A stretch of DNA of 37,662 bases from a gamma proteobacterium symbiont of Ctena orbiculata. GTDB lineage: Bacteria > Pseudomonadota > Gammaproteobacteria > Chromatiales > Chromatiaceae. The translations under genes were made by a program, and so were the position numbers. Shown one piece after another: positions 1 to 9,400 of this stretch (position 1 is the stretch's first letter; every line of letters begins with the position of its first letter). The notes below the pieces were generated by a model. That model made no database searches. It was given only the letters and a program-made list of their open reading frames with translations, and was not told the DNA's origin. The stretch spans positions 1 through 37,662 of the forward strand of contig QBVD01000007.1 in assembly GCA_003058525.1 (NCBI GenBank), written 5' to 3'.

Positions 1-267
1 TGTGAGGTATATGTGCTGAGCAAGGATGAGGGTGGCCGTCATACGCCGTTTTTCAGCAACTATCGTCCGCAGTTTTATTTCCGGACCACCGACGTGACGG
101 GAGCCTGTGACCTGCCGGAGGGCGTGGAGATGGTGATGCCCGGCGACAACGTGAAGATGGTCGTGAAGCTGATCGCGCCGATCGCGATGGAAGAGGGACT
201 GCGTTTTGCGATTCGCGAAGGCGGCCGGACCGTGGGTGCCGGTGTGGTATCCAAAATTATCGAGTAA
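1..267 (+). CDS. tuf: Elongation factor Tu, C-terminal part (cut by window start)
   Basis: The frame is open from base 1 and ends at TAA 265-267, giving the last 88 residues of EF-Tu, the GTPase that delivers aminoacyl-tRNA to the ribosome. Visible are the domain III stretch [19 protein letters not shown], the [10 protein letters not shown] segment and the ending VSKIIE, all typical of EF-Tu. The GTPase domain lies outside the window. An internal start at 13 is possible on paper but is not real, because homology continues upstream to base 1. The stop is only 6 nt before rpsJ, so tuf and the S10 genes are almost certainly co-transcribed. Confidence 0.97.
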   Translation, partial: CEVYVLSKDEGGRHTPFFSNYRPQFYFRTTDVTGACDLPEGVEMVMPGDNVKMVVKLIAPIAMEEGLRFAIREGGRTVGAGVVSKIIE

Positions 268-273
268 GTGATA

Positions 274-585
274 ATGGCTAACCAGAGAATACGAATTCGT
301 CTGAAAGCATTTGATCATCGACTGATTGATCAATCTGCACGTGAGATAGTGGAGACCGCTAAGCGTACCGGCGCACATGTGCGTGGTCCTATTCCACTGC
401 CGACAAAGAATGAGCGATATACCATTTTGATTTCACCGCATGTCAACAAAGATGCACGTGATCAATATGAGATTCGCACCCACAAACGTCTGCTCGATAT
501 CGTCGAGCCGACCGATAAGACCGTGGATGCGCTGATGAAGCTCGATTTGGCTGCCGGCGTCGACGTGCAGATCAAACTGAACTGA
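274..585 (+). CDS. rpsJ: 30S ribosomal protein S10 (NusE)
   Basis: A 103-residue protein beginning [16 protein letters not shown], the same length and start as E. coli S10. It is part of the 30S head and, as NusE, works with NusB in transcription antitermination. A GTG two codons earlier (268) keeps the frame open, but the ATG at 274 matches the family start. It is the first gene of the S10 group and sits 6 nt after tuf, leaving no room for an S10 leader like that of E. coli. Confidence 0.98.
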   Translation: MANQRIRIRLKAFDHRLIDQSAREIVETAKRTGAHVRGPIPLPTKNERYTILISPHVNKDARDQYEIRTHKRLLDIVEPTDKTVDALMKLDLAAGVDVQIKLN

Positions 586-596
586 GGTTAACAACG

Positions 597-1247
597 ATGG
601 CGATTGGAGTAGTCGGCCGGAAGGCAGGAATGACCAGGATATTTACCGAGCAGGGAGAATCCATCCCGGTTACGGTGATCGAGGTTGAACCCAACCGTGT
701 CACGCAAATGAAAAGTGACGAGAATGATGGTTACTTGGCTATTCAGGTCACCACCGGTGATCGTAAGAGCTCGCGTGTGAACAAGCCCGCTTCAGGCCAT
801 TTTGCCAAAGCAGGCATCGAGGCCGGACGTGGTGTATGGGAGTTCCGTGCTGAGGAATCCGATATCGACGGCATTGAAGTAGGCAGTGAAATCAAGGCTG
901 ACCAGTTCGAGGCTGGTCAGATAGTCGATGTACGTGGACGCTCCCAGGGTAAAGGATATCAAGGTGGTGTTAAGCGCCATAACTTCCGCATGCAGGATGC
1001 CACTCACGGCAACTCGTTGTCTCATCGTGCACCCGGATCGATCGGACAGTGTCAGACGCCGGGGCGTGTATTCAAAGGCAAGAAGATGGCCGGACAGATG
1101 GGTGCAGTACAGCGCTGCCAGCAGAATCTGGAAGTCGTGCGCGTCGATGCGGAGCGTAACCTGTTGTTGGTGAAGGGCTCTGTGCCAGGCTCAAAAGGTG
1201 GTGATCTGATTATCACCCCCGCTGTGAAGATGATTAATAAAGGGTGA
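597..1247 (+). CDS. rplC: 50S ribosomal protein L3
   Basis: A 216-residue L3, slightly longer than the 209 residues in E. coli. It binds 23S rRNA near the peptidyl transferase centre and is an early assembly protein. The N-terminus [16 protein letters not shown] and the central loop [17 protein letters not shown] are diagnostic; the Gln before TPG is the residue that PrmB methylates in E. coli, though the residue before it is Cys here rather than Asn. It starts 11 nt after rpsJ, and its stop is 5 nt before the rplD ATG. Confidence 0.98.
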   Translation: MAIGVVGRKAGMTRIFTEQGESIPVTVIEVEPNRVTQMKSDENDGYLAIQVTTGDRKSSRVNKPASGHFAKAGIEAGRGVWEFRAEESDIDGIEVGSEIKADQFEAGQIVDVRGRSQGKGYQGGVKRHNFRMQDATHGNSLSHRAPGSIGQCQTPGRVFKGKKMAGQMGAVQRCQQNLEVVRVDAERNLLLVKGSVPGSKGGDLIITPAVKMINKG

Positions 1248-1252
1248 GTCTG

Positions 1253-1864
1253 ATGGAACTCAATGTACAAACAGCAGTAGGTGCACAAACGCTGAAGGTC
1301 TCTGACGAGGTCTTCGGTGCAGAGTTTAAGCAATCACTGGTGCATCAGGTGGTATCGGCCTACATGGCAGGTGCCCGTGCCGGCACCAAGGCACAGAAAA
1401 ACCGCTCTGCAGTTGCCGGTGGCGGCGCCAAGCCTTTCCGTCAAAAGGGTACAGGTCGCGCGCGTGCCGGTACCAATCGCAGCCCGATCTGGCGCAGTGG
1501 CGGCGTGAACTTCGCGGCTTCCCCGCGCAGTTACGCCCAGAAGATTAACCGCAAGATGTACCGGGGCGCGATTCGCTCGATACTCTCTGAGCTCAATCGG
1601 CAGGATAGACTGGTCGTGGTGGATGAAATCAGCGTTTCCAAACCCAAAACCAAGGAGCTGGTTGAGAAGCTGAAGGGTATGGAGCTGAGCGATGTATTGG
1701 TTGTGACTCCCGATCCGGATGAGAACCTCTATCTGGCATCCAGGAACCTCTACGGTGTTGATGTGCGTGATATCGATGAGATCGATCCGGTAAGTCTGGT
1801 GGCTTATGAGAAGGTATTGGTTACCGAAAGCGCAGTGAAGAAACTCGAGGAGACACTGGCATGA
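1253..1864 (+). CDS. rplD: 50S ribosomal protein L4
   Basis: A 203-residue L4 starting [10 protein letters not shown]. It binds 23S rRNA and its long loop ([14 protein letters not shown]) lines the exit tunnel; in E. coli L4 also represses the S10 operon. The frame is open from a GTG at 1244 that overlaps the rplC stop, but the ATG at 1253 fits both the E. coli start and the spacing from the GGGTGAG Shine-Dalgarno-like sequence at 1242-1248. Its stop overlaps the rplW start (ATGA), so the two are likely translationally coupled. Confidence 0.97.
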   Translation: MELNVQTAVGAQTLKVSDEVFGAEFKQSLVHQVVSAYMAGARAGTKAQKNRSAVAGGGAKPFRQKGTGRARAGTNRSPIWRSGGVNFAASPRSYAQKINRKMYRGAIRSILSELNRQDRLVVVDEISVSKPKTKELVEKLKGMELSDVLVVTPDPDENLYLASRNLYGVDVRDIDEIDPVSLVAYEKVLVTESAVKKLEETLA

Positions 1865-2157
1865 ATAACGAGCGTCTCATGAAGGTTCTTCTGAGTCCCG
1901 TGGTATCTGAGAAGAGCAGCGTGGTTGCCGATGCCAACCAGCAATACACATTTCGCGTGGCAACCGATGCGACCAAGCGGGAGATCGCACAGGCGGTCGA
2001 AAAGCTGTTCGAGGTCGAAGTCGAACGGGTACAGGTTGTAAATTGCAAGGGCAAAACCAAACGTTTTGGTCAAGTCAACGGTAAACGTTCTGACTGGAAG
2101 AAGGCATATGTTCGTCTCAAGCCTGGTAACGATATCGATTTCGCGGCCGGTGCATGA
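1861..2157 (+). CDS. rplW: 50S ribosomal protein L23
   Basis: A 98-residue L23 beginning [19 protein letters not shown], close to the E. coli length of 100. It sits at the exit of the peptide tunnel and is the docking site for trigger factor and SRP. The VSEKS and [19 protein letters not shown] stretches are conserved. The ATG overlaps the rplD stop by 4 nt, the usual S10-operon arrangement; rplB follows after 23 nt. Confidence 0.98.
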   Translation: MNNERLMKVLLSPVVSEKSSVVADANQQYTFRVATDATKREIAQAVEKLFEVEVERVQVVNCKGKTKRFGQVNGKRSDWKKAYVRLKPGNDIDFAAGA

Positions 2158-2180
2158 GCAAATAAGATAGGATTTGGATT

Positions 2181-3008
2181 ATGGCAGTCGTTAAATCAAA
2201 ACCGACCTCCGCAGGCCGCAGATTTGTGGTCAAGGTCGTCAACGATGAGCTCCATAAGGGTGCGCCCTATGGTCCATTGGTGGCAAAAAAGAGTAAAACT
2301 GGCGGGCGTAACAATAACGGTCGTATAACTACGCGTCATCGTGGCGGTGGACATAAACAGCGCTACCGCATCATCGATTTCAAGCGTAACAAGGAAGGTA
2401 TTCCGGCAACAGTTGAACGCCTTGAATATGATCCGAATCGGACCGCGCATATTGCACTGATCCGTTATGCAGACGGTGAACGCGCCTACATCATCGCGCC
2501 CAGCAACCTGCATGTGGGTGACCAGGTCGAATCAGGGTCGGGTGTGGCGATCAAGGTGGGTAACTGCCTGCCGTTGAGGAACATGCCGATGGGTTCCGTG
2601 GTGCATTGTATCGAGATGAAACCAGGCAAGGGTGCCCAGCTTGCACGTTCCGCCGGTGCATCGGTGCAATTGGTGGCACGGGAAGGCGAGTATGCCACCC
2701 TGCGTCTCCGCTCTGGTGAAATGCGCAAGGTCCCCGCTGATTGCCGAGCAGTTATCGGTGAGGTTTCAAACTCCGAGCACACGCTACGCTCATTAGGCAA
2801 GGCGGGAGCCACACGTTGGAAGGGTATACGCCCGACTGTGCGTGGTGTTGTCATGAACCCTGTTGATCATCCGCATGGTGGTGGTGAAGGTCGTACCTCG
2901 GGCGGCCGTCATCCGGTATCGCCATGGGGTGTGCCAACCAAAGGGTATAAAACCCGTACCAACAAACGCACAAACAAGATGATTGTGCGCCGTAGAAACC
3001 GTAAATAA
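2181..3008 (+). CDS. rplB: 50S ribosomal protein L2
   Basis: A 275-residue L2 (273 in E. coli), a primary 23S rRNA-binding protein needed for subunit association and peptidyl transferase activity. The C-terminal signature [20 protein letters not shown] is present and includes the conserved His of the HPHGGG motif implicated in catalysis-related function. The ATG at 2181 follows GATAGGATTT. The N-terminus ([19 protein letters not shown]) matches the family, so the start is secure. Confidence 0.98.
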   Translation: MAVVKSKPTSAGRRFVVKVVNDELHKGAPYGPLVAKKSKTGGRNNNGRITTRHRGGGHKQRYRIIDFKRNKEGIPATVERLEYDPNRTAHIALIRYADGERAYIIAPSNLHVGDQVESGSGVAIKVGNCLPLRNMPMGSVVHCIEMKPGKGAQLARSAGASVQLVAREGEYATLRLRSGEMRKVPADCRAVIGEVSNSEHTLRSLGKAGATRWKGIRPTVRGVVMNPVDHPHGGGEGRTSGGRHPVSPWGVPTKGYKTRTNKRTNKMIVRRRNRK

Positions 3009-3027
3009 TTGATTAGGGGTTAGAGTC

Positions 3028-3297
3028 GTGCCACGTTCAATCAGAAAAGGCCCATTCATTGACCACCATTTGATGAAGAAGGTGGATGAGGCGGTAGCCC
3101 AGAACAACAAACGTCCCATCAAGACCTGGTCACGCAGATCTCTCGTGGCGCCGGAGATGGTGGGACTGACGATCGCTGTATACAACGGCAAGCAGCATGT
3201 CCCGGTGTTGGTATCGGAGAACATGGTCGGACACAAGCTGGGTGAGTTTGCACTGACCCGCACTTATCGTGGCCACGCCGCTGATAAGAAGTCCTAG
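3028..3297 (+). CDS. rpsS: 30S ribosomal protein S19
   Basis: An 89-residue S19 with the canonical start [18 protein letters not shown] and the ending [11 protein letters not shown]. It binds 16S rRNA in the 30S head together with S13. The start codon is GTG (3028-3030), preceded by a GGGGTTAGAG purine stretch; no in-frame ATG gives a family-like N-terminus. It is slightly shorter than E. coli S19 (92 aa), mostly at the C-terminal tail. Confidence 0.97.
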   Translation: MPRSIRKGPFIDHHLMKKVDEAVAQNNKRPIKTWSRRSLVAPEMVGLTIAVYNGKQHVPVLVSENMVGHKLGEFALTRTYRGHAADKKS

Positions 3298-3311
3298 TAG
3301 AGGAAGTGACG

Positions 3312-3644
3312 ATGCAGACTACAGCAAAATTGCGTCATGCCCGGATTTCGGCTCAGAAAGGGCGACTGATCGCCGATCAGATTCGCGGCCTTCCGGTTGA
3401 GCAGGCCCTTGATATTCTGTCGTTCAGTAAGAAGAAGGGTGCCGGGCTGGTAAAAAAGGTGCTTGAATCGGCGATTGCCAATGCAGAGCACAATGATGGT
3501 GCGGACATCGATGAATTGAAGGTGGCAGCCGTCAGTGTCGATGAAGGGCCGACCATGAAGCGTATTCGCGCACGTGCCAAAGGACGTGCAACCAGGATTC
3601 TCAAACGCACTAGTCACATCAATGTGACTGTGGCGGAAAAGTAA
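3312..3644 (+). CDS. rplV: 50S ribosomal protein L22
   Basis: A 110-residue L22 starting [19 protein letters not shown], the E. coli length. It contacts all 23S domains, and its beta-hairpin (around [15 protein letters not shown]) lines the exit tunnel; changes in that hairpin give macrolide resistance in other species, but nothing unusual is seen here. A GTG at 3306 is in frame but lies too close to GAGGAAGTGA, which is well placed for the ATG at 3312. Confidence 0.97.
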   Translation: MQTTAKLRHARISAQKGRLIADQIRGLPVEQALDILSFSKKKGAGLVKKVLESAIANAEHNDGADIDELKVAAVSVDEGPTMKRIRARAKGRATRILKRTSHINVTVAEK

Positions 3645-3662
3645 CAGGCAAGAGAGGCCGAA

Positions 3663-4346
3663 ATGGGTCAAAAAGTACATCCAACCGGGATACGTCTTGG
3701 CATTGTAAAAGACTGGACTTCCAAGTGGTATGCGGATTCCAAGCACTACGCGGATCTGTTGAACAATGATCTCGTAGTCAGAGATTTTTTGAAAAAGAAG
3801 CTGTCACAGGCGTCAGTCAGTCGAATACAGATCGATCGTCCGGCGAATAATGCCCACATTACCGTCCACACGGCACGGCCCGGACTGGTAATCGGCAAAA
3901 AGGGCGAGGACATCGATGCATTGAGATCCGAAGTGTCCGGCATGATGGGGATTCCCGTACACATGAGCATTGAGGAGATCCGCAAACCGGAACTTGATGC
4001 TCAGTTGGTCGGCGAGAGTATTGCGCAACAGCTGGAAAGACGTGTCATGTTCAGGCGTGCTATGAAGCGGGCTGTACAGAATGCCATGCGTCTCGGTGCA
4101 GAGGGTATCAAGGTCCATATCAGTGGACGACTCAACGGTGCTGAAATTGCACGTTCCGAATGGTATCGGGAGGGGCGTGTACCATTGCATACGCTGCGTG
4201 CGGATATCGATTACGGTTTTGCTGAAGCGAATACAACCTACGGTATCATCGGTGTCAAGGTATGGGTCTTCAAAGGTGAAGTCTACGGTGATAATGAGGA
4301 AGTTGAAGTAGAAACCAAGACTACTTCGTCGGGTAAGAGGTCGTAA
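3663..4346 (+). CDS. rpsC: 30S ribosomal protein S3
   Basis: A 227-residue S3 (233 in E. coli) starting [18 protein letters not shown]. It forms the mRNA entry site with S4 and S5. A type II KH domain is seen around residues 40-110 with the GXXG loop [10 protein letters not shown]. The C-terminal domain has [21 protein letters not shown]-type sequence. The tail is short and mixed in charge ([15 protein letters not shown]). rplP starts 3 nt after the stop. Confidence 0.98.
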   Translation: MGQKVHPTGIRLGIVKDWTSKWYADSKHYADLLNNDLVVRDFLKKKLSQASVSRIQIDRPANNAHITVHTARPGLVIGKKGEDIDALRSEVSGMMGIPVHMSIEEIRKPELDAQLVGESIAQQLERRVMFRRAMKRAVQNAMRLGAEGIKVHISGRLNGAEIARSEWYREGRVPLHTLRADIDYGFAEANTTYGIIGVKVWVFKGEVYGDNEEVEVETKTTSSGKRS

Positions 4347-4349
4347 GCA

Positions 4350-4763
4350 ATGTTGCAACCTAAACGGACAAAATTTCGCAAACAGCATAAAGGGCGCAAT
4401 CGCGGGTTGGCGATCAAAGGCAGCGATGTCTCTTTTGGTGAATACGGACTTAAATCAACCGGACGGGGTCGTATTACCGCAAGACAGATCGAGGCCGCTC
4501 GTCGTGCTATTACCAGGCATGTAAAGCGTGGTGGAAAAATCTGGATCCGAATCTTTCCGGACAAGCCGATCACTAAGAAGCCTCTGGAAGTTCGCCAAGG
4601 TAAAGGTAAAGGCAACGTTGAGTACTGGGTTGCTCAGATTCAACCCGGCCGGATGCTCTATGAGATTGAAGGTATTTCCGAAGAGCTGGCCCGCGAGGCA
4701 TTCGCGCTTGCTTCTGCCAAGTTGCCTGTTTCGACCACATTCGTGAAGCGGACGGTAATGTAA
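4350..4763 (+). CDS. rplP: 50S ribosomal protein L16
   Basis: A 137-residue L16 starting [19 protein letters not shown], one residue longer than E. coli. It sits by the A-site tRNA and 5S rRNA. The conserved segments [22 protein letters not shown] and [11 protein letters not shown] are all present. Its TAA stop overlaps the rpmC ATG in a TAATG junction, suggesting translational coupling. Confidence 0.98.
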   Translation: MLQPKRTKFRKQHKGRNRGLAIKGSDVSFGEYGLKSTGRGRITARQIEAARRAITRHVKRGGKIWIRIFPDKPITKKPLEVRQGKGKGNVEYWVAQIQPGRMLYEIEGISEELAREAFALASAKLPVSTTFVKRTVM

Positions 4764-4963
4764 TGAAAGCATCAGAGTTAAGAGAGAAGTCCCAACAAGA
4801 GCTGACAACTACGCTCGAAGAGCTTCTGAAAGAGCAGTTTAACCTGCGTATGCAGCGGGGCACAGGCCAGTTGGCCAAGCCGTCGCGCATGAGGGAAGTT
4901 CGCAAGGATATAGCACGTGTAAAGACTCTTATGAATGAACAGAAGTCGGGTGAGGCATCATGA
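4763..4963 (+). CDS. rpmC: 50S ribosomal protein L29
   Basis: A 66-residue L29, close to 63 aa in E. coli, predicted as the usual long helical hairpin. It lies near the tunnel exit beside L23. Conserved pieces are [22 protein letters not shown] and [11 protein letters not shown]. It overlaps rplP upstream (TAATG) and rpsQ downstream (ATGA). Confidence 0.97.
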   Translation: MKASELREKSQQELTTTLEELLKEQFNLRMQRGTGQLAKPSRMREVRKDIARVKTLMNEQKSGEAS

Positions 4964-5220
4964 GTGAACAGCAGGCAACAAACCGGACGCTGATTGGACA
5001 GGTTGTCAGTAGCGCGATGGATAAATCGATCACTGTATCCGTCGAACGCCGTGTAAAGCATCCGGTTTATGGGAAATTCATGCGCCGTTCGACAAAGGTA
5101 CATGCGCATGACGAAGCGAATGAGTGCCAGAAAGGCGATACCGTGATGGTGGAACAGTGTCGTCCACTGTCGAAAACCAAAACCTGGCGTTTGGTTAAAG
5201 TGCTGGAGCGTGCCGGCTGA
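4960..5220 (+). CDS. rpsQ: 30S ribosomal protein S17
   Basis: An 86-residue S17 (84 in E. coli), an OB-fold primary 16S rRNA-binding protein. The conserved core is [19 protein letters not shown] followed by [19 protein letters not shown] and [10 protein letters not shown]. The start overlaps the rpmC stop by 4 nt. It is the last gene of the S10 group. The 54-nt gap to rplN is where E. coli has its spc promoter, but only a weak promoter-like sequence is seen here. Confidence 0.98.
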   Translation: MSEQQATNRTLIGQVVSSAMDKSITVSVERRVKHPVYGKFMRRSTKVHAHDEANECQKGDTVMVEQCRPLSKTKTWRLVKVLERAG

Positions 5221-5274
5221 GACGATGTTCTCAGAGTGCGTCCAATCGAAACTATTTGGAATTAGGGCAATACC

Positions 5275-5643
5275 ATGATTCAGATGCAGACCAACCTCAG
5301 TGTTGCTGACAACAGTGGCGCGAAGCAGGTTCAGTGCATAAAGGTGCTGGGTGGTTCTCATCGCCGCTATGCAGGGATCGGAGATATCGTAAAAGTCAGT
5401 GTCAAAGATGCCATACCTAGAGGTAAAGTGAAAAAAGGTGATGTCTACAATGCGGTTGTAGTCAGAACCAAGAAGGGCGTTCGTCGTCCGGACGGATCAG
5501 TGATCCGTTTCGACACCAACGCTGCCGTGCTGTTGAACAACGCACTGCAGCCCATAGGTACGCGTATCTTTGGCCCCGTGACCCGTGAATTAAGGAGTGA
5601 GCGATTTATGAAGATCATTTCGCTCGCACCAGAAGTTTTGTGA
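5275..5643 (+). CDS. rplN: 50S ribosomal protein L14
   Basis: A 122-residue L14, essentially E. coli length (123). It starts [17 protein letters not shown] and has the signature [22 protein letters not shown]. It forms an intersubunit bridge and is the docking partner of the silencing factor RsfS. It opens the spc group. The 54-nt upstream space contains a purine run (ATTAGGG) suited as ribosome binding site. Confidence 0.98.
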   Translation: MIQMQTNLSVADNSGAKQVQCIKVLGGSHRRYAGIGDIVKVSVKDAIPRGKVKKGDVYNAVVVRTKKGVRRPDGSVIRFDTNAAVLLNNALQPIGTRIFGPVTRELRSERFMKIISLAPEVL

Positions 5644-5653
5644 GGCGGCATCA

Positions 5654-5974
5654 ATGGCAAACAAGATTAAAAAGGGCGACGAGGTAATCGTCATCAGCGG
5701 AAAAGACAGAGGCAAACGCGGTACTGTAGTCAGAATGCTGCAGGACGACAGGCTGGTTGTTGAAAATGTCAATATGGCAAAAAAACACACCAAGCCCAAT
5801 CCAAATCGCGGAGAGCCTGGCGGCATACTTGATAAAGAGATGCCTTTACACATTTCCAACGTGGCCCTCTACAATCCGGCAACCGATAAGGGTGACCGGG
5901 TCGGCTTTAAAATTCTTGAAGATGGCAAGAAGGTTCGAATCTTCAAATCGAATCAAGAAGTCGTCGACATCTGA
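5654..5974 (+). CDS. rplX: 50S ribosomal protein L24
   Basis: A 106-residue L24 (104 in E. coli), an assembly initiator at the 5' end of 23S rRNA. A KOW motif is visible at the N-terminus ([18 protein letters not shown]), followed by [11 protein letters not shown] and the glycine-containing loop [18 protein letters not shown]. It starts 10 nt after rplN and is followed by rplE after 13 nt. Confidence 0.98.
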   Translation: MANKIKKGDEVIVISGKDRGKRGTVVRMLQDDRLVVENVNMAKKHTKPNPNRGEPGGILDKEMPLHISNVALYNPATDKGDRVGFKILEDGKKVRIFKSNQEVVDI

Positions 5975-5987
5975 GGCGTGATCAGAC

Positions 5988-6527
5988 ATGGCAAGATTAC
6001 AGCAACAATATAGTGAAACCATTGTCCAGGAGTTGATGGACAAGTTTCAGTTCGGCAGCGTCATGCAGGTTCCCAAGATCACCAAGATCACTCTGAATAT
6101 GGGAGTGGGCGAGGCGATCGGCGATAAGAAAGTCCTGGAAAACGCGGTCGGTGATATGGAAAAAATCGCGGGTCAAAAAGCGGTCATTACCCATGCCCGC
6201 AAATCCATCGCCGGTTTCAAGGTGCGTGAAGGATGGCCGATCGGTTGTAAGGTGACCCTGCGCCGCGAGCGGATGTACGAATTTCTCGATCGCCTGATCA
6301 ACATAGCGATACCCAGAATTCGGGATTTCCGTGGCCTGAACGGCAAGTCATTCGACGGCCGTGGGAACTACTCCATGGGCGTTAAAGAGCAAATCATGTT
6401 TCCAGAGATCGATTACGACAAGATCGACGCTATTCGTGGCTTGGATATCACCATTACCACTACGGCGAAGACCGATGAAGAGGGTCGTGCGTTGCTGGAA
6501 GCCTTCAAATTTCCTTTTAAGAACTGA
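5988..6527 (+). CDS. rplE: 50S ribosomal protein L5
   Basis: A 179-residue L5, identical in length to E. coli L5. It binds 5S rRNA in the central protuberance and contacts P-site tRNA and S13. Conserved stretches include [33 protein letters not shown] and [17 protein letters not shown]. In E. coli the S8 repressor binds spc mRNA near the start of this gene; whether that target is kept here was not worked out. Confidence 0.98.
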   Translation: MARLQQQYSETIVQELMDKFQFGSVMQVPKITKITLNMGVGEAIGDKKVLENAVGDMEKIAGQKAVITHARKSIAGFKVREGWPIGCKVTLRRERMYEFLDRLINIAIPRIRDFRGLNGKSFDGRGNYSMGVKEQIMFPEIDYDKIDAIRGLDITITTTAKTDEEGRALLEAFKFPFKN

Positions 6528-6536
6528 GTCCGGAAT

Positions 6537-6842
6537 ATGGCAAAAAAGAGCATGATCGCACGCGAAAACAAGCGTGCCCGAATCGCCTCCCAATATGCTG
6601 CCAAGCGTAGTGCCCTGAAGGCGGTTATCAAGAATCCAAACAGCACATTCGAGCAGATCGAAGAGGCGACGCTGAAACTGCAGAAGCTGCCTCGGGATGC
6701 AAGTCCATCCCGCAAGCAGAACCGCTGTCGGGTGACAGGTCGGCCACACGGTGTCTATCGCAAATTCGGACTCTGCAGAAATAAACTGCGCGAAGCCGCG
6801 ATGCGCGGCGATGTTCCGGGGCTTGTTAAAGCCAGTTGGTAA
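6537..6842 (+). CDS. rpsN: 30S ribosomal protein S14 (zinc-independent form)
   Basis: A 101-residue S14 of the long, cysteine-poor (C-minus) type. It lacks the paired CXXC motifs of the short zinc form; two cysteines are seen near [20 protein letters not shown] but they are not zinc-ribbon spaced. It belongs to the 30S head. The start [13 protein letters not shown] is canonical, 9 nt after rplE. A promoter -35 element overlaps the last codons of this gene (from 6823). Confidence 0.97.
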   Translation: MAKKSMIARENKRARIASQYAAKRSALKAVIKNPNSTFEQIEEATLKLQKLPRDASPSRKQNRCRVTGRPHGVYRKFGLCRNKLREAAMRGDVPGLVKASW

Positions 6843-6851
6843 GCGTATAAT
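6823..6851 (+). promoter_or_regulatory. Sigma-70 promoter before rpsH
   Basis: TTGTTA (6823-6828) and a perfect TATAAT (6846-6851) are separated by exactly 17 bp. The bases after the -10 are TGCGCGCC, a GC-rich discriminator of the kind found at promoters under stringent (ppGpp/DksA) control. Transcription would begin near 6858, leaving a leader of about 87 nt before rpsH. The elements are read directly; the regulation is inferred. Confidence 0.72.
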
Positions 6852-6865
6852 TGCGCGCCTTTACT

Positions 6866-6897
6866 CGGGTCAGCTGCTGGCCCGTTTTGTTATTTTA
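6866..6897 (+). terminator. Terminator-like hairpin in the rpsH leader (possible attenuator)
   Basis: An 8-bp stem (6866-6873 with 6877-6884, one G-T pair, 3-nt loop) is followed directly by a T-rich stretch, TTTTGTTATTTT. It has the shape of an intrinsic terminator, but it lies inside the ribosomal gene cluster between the promoter at 6823 and rpsH. It may attenuate the new transcript, partly stop readthrough from upstream, or be overridden by antitermination. Its activity is inferred. Confidence 0.55.
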
Positions 6898-6944
6898 TGT
6901 TTCGGTATCGCGCCACAAAGGCGGACTGACCACAGGAGCTCATT

Positions 6945-7340
6945 ATGAGTATGTCAGATCCCATCGCGGATATGCTTACACGCATCCGTAATGGCCAGGC
7001 AGCCAAGAAGACGACTGTAGAGCTGCCCTCCTCAAAGCTTAAGCTCTCAATTGCTAACCTTCTGAAAAATGAAGGTTTTCTTCAGGAAGTCTCAATCAAT
7101 GGCGAATCCAAGAAACCGACCCTGGTTTTGGAGCTGCGCTACTATCAAGGTCGACCTGTTATCGATTTGATCAAGCGAGTCAGTCGGCCCGGGCTGCGTG
7201 TCTACAAGGGCAAGGATGAACTGCCCAAGGTGCGTGGTGGTCTGGGTGTGGCGATTATCTCCACCTCAAAAGGTGTGATGTCCGACCGTGCTGCCCGGGA
7301 GACGGGTCAGGGCGGTGAAGTCATCGCCTACGTTGCGTAA
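6945..7340 (+). CDS. rpsH: 30S ribosomal protein S8
   Basis: A 131-residue S8 starting [18 protein letters not shown] (E. coli 130 aa). It binds 16S helix 21 and in E. coli represses the spc operon. The C-terminal [20 protein letters not shown] and GGEVIAYVA match the family. Unlike the tight neighbours it has a 102-nt upstream gap holding its own promoter and a hairpin. ACAGGAGCTC gives a good ribosome binding site. Confidence 0.98.
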   Translation: MSMSDPIADMLTRIRNGQAAKKTTVELPSSKLKLSIANLLKNEGFLQEVSINGESKKPTLVLELRYYQGRPVIDLIKRVSRPGLRVYKGKDELPKVRGGLGVAIISTSKGVMSDRAARETGQGGEVIAYVA

Positions 7341-7353
7341 GGGGGATGATGAG

Positions 7354-7887
7354 ATGTCACGTGTAGCTAAGAGCCCGATTACACTTCCATCCGGCGTTAC
7401 GGTCAAAAAGAGTGAACAGTCGCTCAGTGTCAAGGGACCGAAGGGTGAAATGGCGATGGAGATACACCCATCGATAGATGTTTCCGAAGAGGAAAACTCC
7501 CTTAAGGTAGCGCCGAAGAGCGAGAACAAGGCAACCTGGGCCATGGCTGGCACCATGCGGGCGCTGGTCAACAATATGGTGACCGGTGTCAGTCAGGGAT
7601 TTGAGAAGAAATTACAATTAGTTGGCGTCGGTTATCGTGCCCAAGCCGGTGGTAAATCGCTCAACCTCAATCTGGGTTTCTCGCATCCCATTGACTATCC
7701 GGTTCCTGAGGGTATCAGTATTGCGACACCCTCGGCCACTGAAATAGTCGTCAGTGGAAGCAACAAACAGCGTGTCGGTCAGGTGGCAGCGGAAATTCGC
7801 GCTTTTCGTCCGCCGGAGCCTTACAAAGGCAAGGGCGTACGTTATGTAGACGAATATGTGGCGCGTAAAGAAGCCAAGAAGAAATAG
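7354..7887 (+). CDS. rplF: 50S ribosomal protein L6
   Basis: A 177-residue L6, the same length as in E. coli, starting [15 protein letters not shown]. It binds 23S rRNA near the sarcin-ricin loop. The signature [14 protein letters not shown] is present near the C-terminus. The frame is open from 7288 inside rpsH, but the ATG at 7354 matches the family and is preceded by the strong ribosome binding sequence GGGGGATGATGAG. Confidence 0.97.
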   Translation: MSRVAKSPITLPSGVTVKKSEQSLSVKGPKGEMAMEIHPSIDVSEEENSLKVAPKSENKATWAMAGTMRALVNNMVTGVSQGFEKKLQLVGVGYRAQAGGKSLNLNLGFSHPIDYPVPEGISIATPSATEIVVSGSNKQRVGQVAAEIRAFRPPEPYKGKGVRYVDEYVARKEAKKK

Positions 7888-7896
7888 GGTAGAACG

Positions 7897-8253
7897 ATGG
7901 AAAAGAAAATATCACGCATACGTCGTGGACGTCGTACTCGGGCAAAGATTCAGGAGCTTGGCGCGCATCGTCTCTCTATTCATCGCACGCCCCGACATAT
8001 CTATGCTCAGGTGATCAGCCCGGATGGCGGCAATGTGCTTGCCAGCGCCTCGACACTCGATAAAGCGATTCGGGGTGAGATCGAGGGCGCCTGCGGTAAT
8101 GTCGATGCGGCAAAGATCGTCGGTAAATATATCGCTGAGCGGGCTAAATCCGCCGGTGTAGAGAATGTGGCCTTCGACCGCTCAGGTTTTCGTTACCATG
8201 GGCGGGTCAAAGCACTCGCAGAAGCGGCGCGTGAAGCCGGTCTTCAATTTTAA
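7897..8253 (+). CDS. rplR: 50S ribosomal protein L18
   Basis: A 118-residue L18 (117 in E. coli), a 5S rRNA-binding protein of the central protuberance. It starts [18 protein letters not shown], with a basic N-terminal tail and the core [21 protein letters not shown] and [20 protein letters not shown]. It begins 9 nt after rplF and ends 12 nt before rpsE. Confidence 0.98.
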   Translation: MEKKISRIRRGRRTRAKIQELGAHRLSIHRTPRHIYAQVISPDGGNVLASASTLDKAIRGEIEGACGNVDAAKIVGKYIAERAKSAGVENVAFDRSGFRYHGRVKALAEAAREAGLQF

Positions 8254-8265
8254 AGGTTCTGGATT

Positions 8266-8772
8266 ATGGCTAATTTCAATGCAAAGCCTGAGGGCGACGA
8301 GTTTCTTGAAAAGCTGGTCAATGTAAACCGGGTGGCAAAAGTAGTTAAAGGCGGCCGTCAGTTCGGATTCTCCGCACTGACTGTTGTCGGTGATGGCAAA
8401 GGACGAGTCGGTTTCGGTACCGGCAAGGCGCGTGAAGTTCCGGTGGCAATTCAAAAGGCCATGGAGACGGCGCGCAAGAACATGGTATCGGTTCGCCTCA
8501 GCGGTTCTACCTTGCAATATCCCGTTACAGGCAGACATGGTGCTGCAAAGGTACATATGCAGCCAGCCTCTGACGGTACCGGCATTATCGCCGGCGGTGC
8601 GATGCGTGCCGTTTTTGAAGTGCTGGGTGTACAGAATGTACTGGCGAAGTGTATCGGGACGAACAATCCAATGAACGTTGTTCGGGCGACCATCAACGGC
8701 TTGCAAGAGATGACAGATGCCGAGTCCGCTGCTCTGAAGCGCGGCAAGAGCGTCGAGGATATCCTGGGGTAG
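8266..8772 (+). CDS. rpsE: 30S ribosomal protein S5
   Basis: A 168-residue S5 (167 in E. coli) involved in decoding fidelity at the S4-S5 interface. It has the N-terminal double-stranded RNA-binding domain ([19 protein letters not shown]) and the C-terminal segment [19 protein letters not shown]. The loop VVKGGRQ, where spectinomycin resistance changes arise in other species, has a normal-looking sequence. Confidence 0.98.
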   Translation: MANFNAKPEGDEFLEKLVNVNRVAKVVKGGRQFGFSALTVVGDGKGRVGFGTGKAREVPVAIQKAMETARKNMVSVRLSGSTLQYPVTGRHGAAKVHMQPASDGTGIIAGGAMRAVFEVLGVQNVLAKCIGTNNPMNVVRATINGLQEMTDAESAALKRGKSVEDILG

Positions 8773-8775
8773 GTC

Positions 8776-8964
8776 ATGGCTAAGAAAAAAATGATGCGTG
8801 TGACTCTGGTGCGCAGCACAAGTGGCAGATTGGCAAGCCATAAAGCGTGTGTCGCCGGGTTGGGATTACGACGTATGCACCAGATCGTAGAAGTGGAGGA
8901 TACTCCGGCAACACGAGGCATGGTGAATAAAGTCAACTATATGGTCAAGGTTGTGGAGGCCTGA
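8776..8964 (+). CDS. rpmD: 50S ribosomal protein L30
   Basis: A 62-residue L30 (59 in E. coli). The conserved pattern is [29 protein letters not shown] followed by [18 protein letters not shown]. It starts 3 nt after rpsE and ends 2 nt before rplO, so these genes are translated as a tight block. Confidence 0.97.
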   Translation: MAKKKMMRVTLVRSTSGRLASHKACVAGLGLRRMHQIVEVEDTPATRGMVNKVNYMVKVVEA

Positions 8965-8966
8965 AG

Positions 8967-9398
8967 ATGCGCTTGAATACACTACAACCTGCCGCTGGCA
9001 GCAAGACCGCCCGTAAACGGGTCGGGCGAGGTATCGGCAGTGGACTTGGTAAGACCTGTGGTCGCGGCCACAAAGGACAGAAATCACGCTCCGGCGGCTA
9101 TCACAAGGTTGGATTTGAAGGTGGCCAGATGCCACTGCAAAGACGCCTGCCGAAGGTTGGTTTCACTTCGCGTGTCTCTTTGGCAGCGGCTGAGGTACGT
9201 CTAGGCGAGTTGGCGAAGGTCGATGCAGACGTGATCGATCTTGACGCCCTGAAAAAGGCAAACCTGGTCACTCGATCGATAAAAAGAGCGAAGATCTTCG
9301 CTTCGGGCAATATTGATCGTGCCGTTACCGTGAATGGTATTGCTGTGACCAAGGGCGCTAAGGCAGCAATCGAAGCGGCTGGTGGCAAGGTCGAGTAA
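8967..9398 (+). CDS. rplO: 50S ribosomal protein L15
   Basis: A 143-residue L15 (144 in E. coli), a late assembly protein. The basic glycine-rich N-terminus ([20 protein letters not shown]) and [17 protein letters not shown] are family signatures. The C-terminal domain ends [14 protein letters not shown]. Its stop is 2 nt before the secY start. Confidence 0.98.
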   Translation: MRLNTLQPAAGSKTARKRVGRGIGSGLGKTCGRGHKGQKSRSGGYHKVGFEGGQMPLQRRLPKVGFTSRVSLAAAEVRLGELAKVDADVIDLDALKKANLVTRSIKRAKIFASGNIDRAVTVNGIAVTKGAKAAIEAAGGKVE

Positions 9399-9400
9399 TC

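Noticed and set aside
5221-5274. Possible spc promoter between rpsQ and rplN
   Set aside because: The best pairing (TTCTCA, 16 bp, AACTAT) matches only half of each hexamer; E. coli has a promoter here but the sequence does not support one well.
4573-5361. Long minus-strand frame (262 codons) opposite rplP, rpmC, rpsQ and rplN
   Set aside because: It lies antisense to four certain ribosomal genes, has no family features, and its length comes from codon bias on the plus strand.
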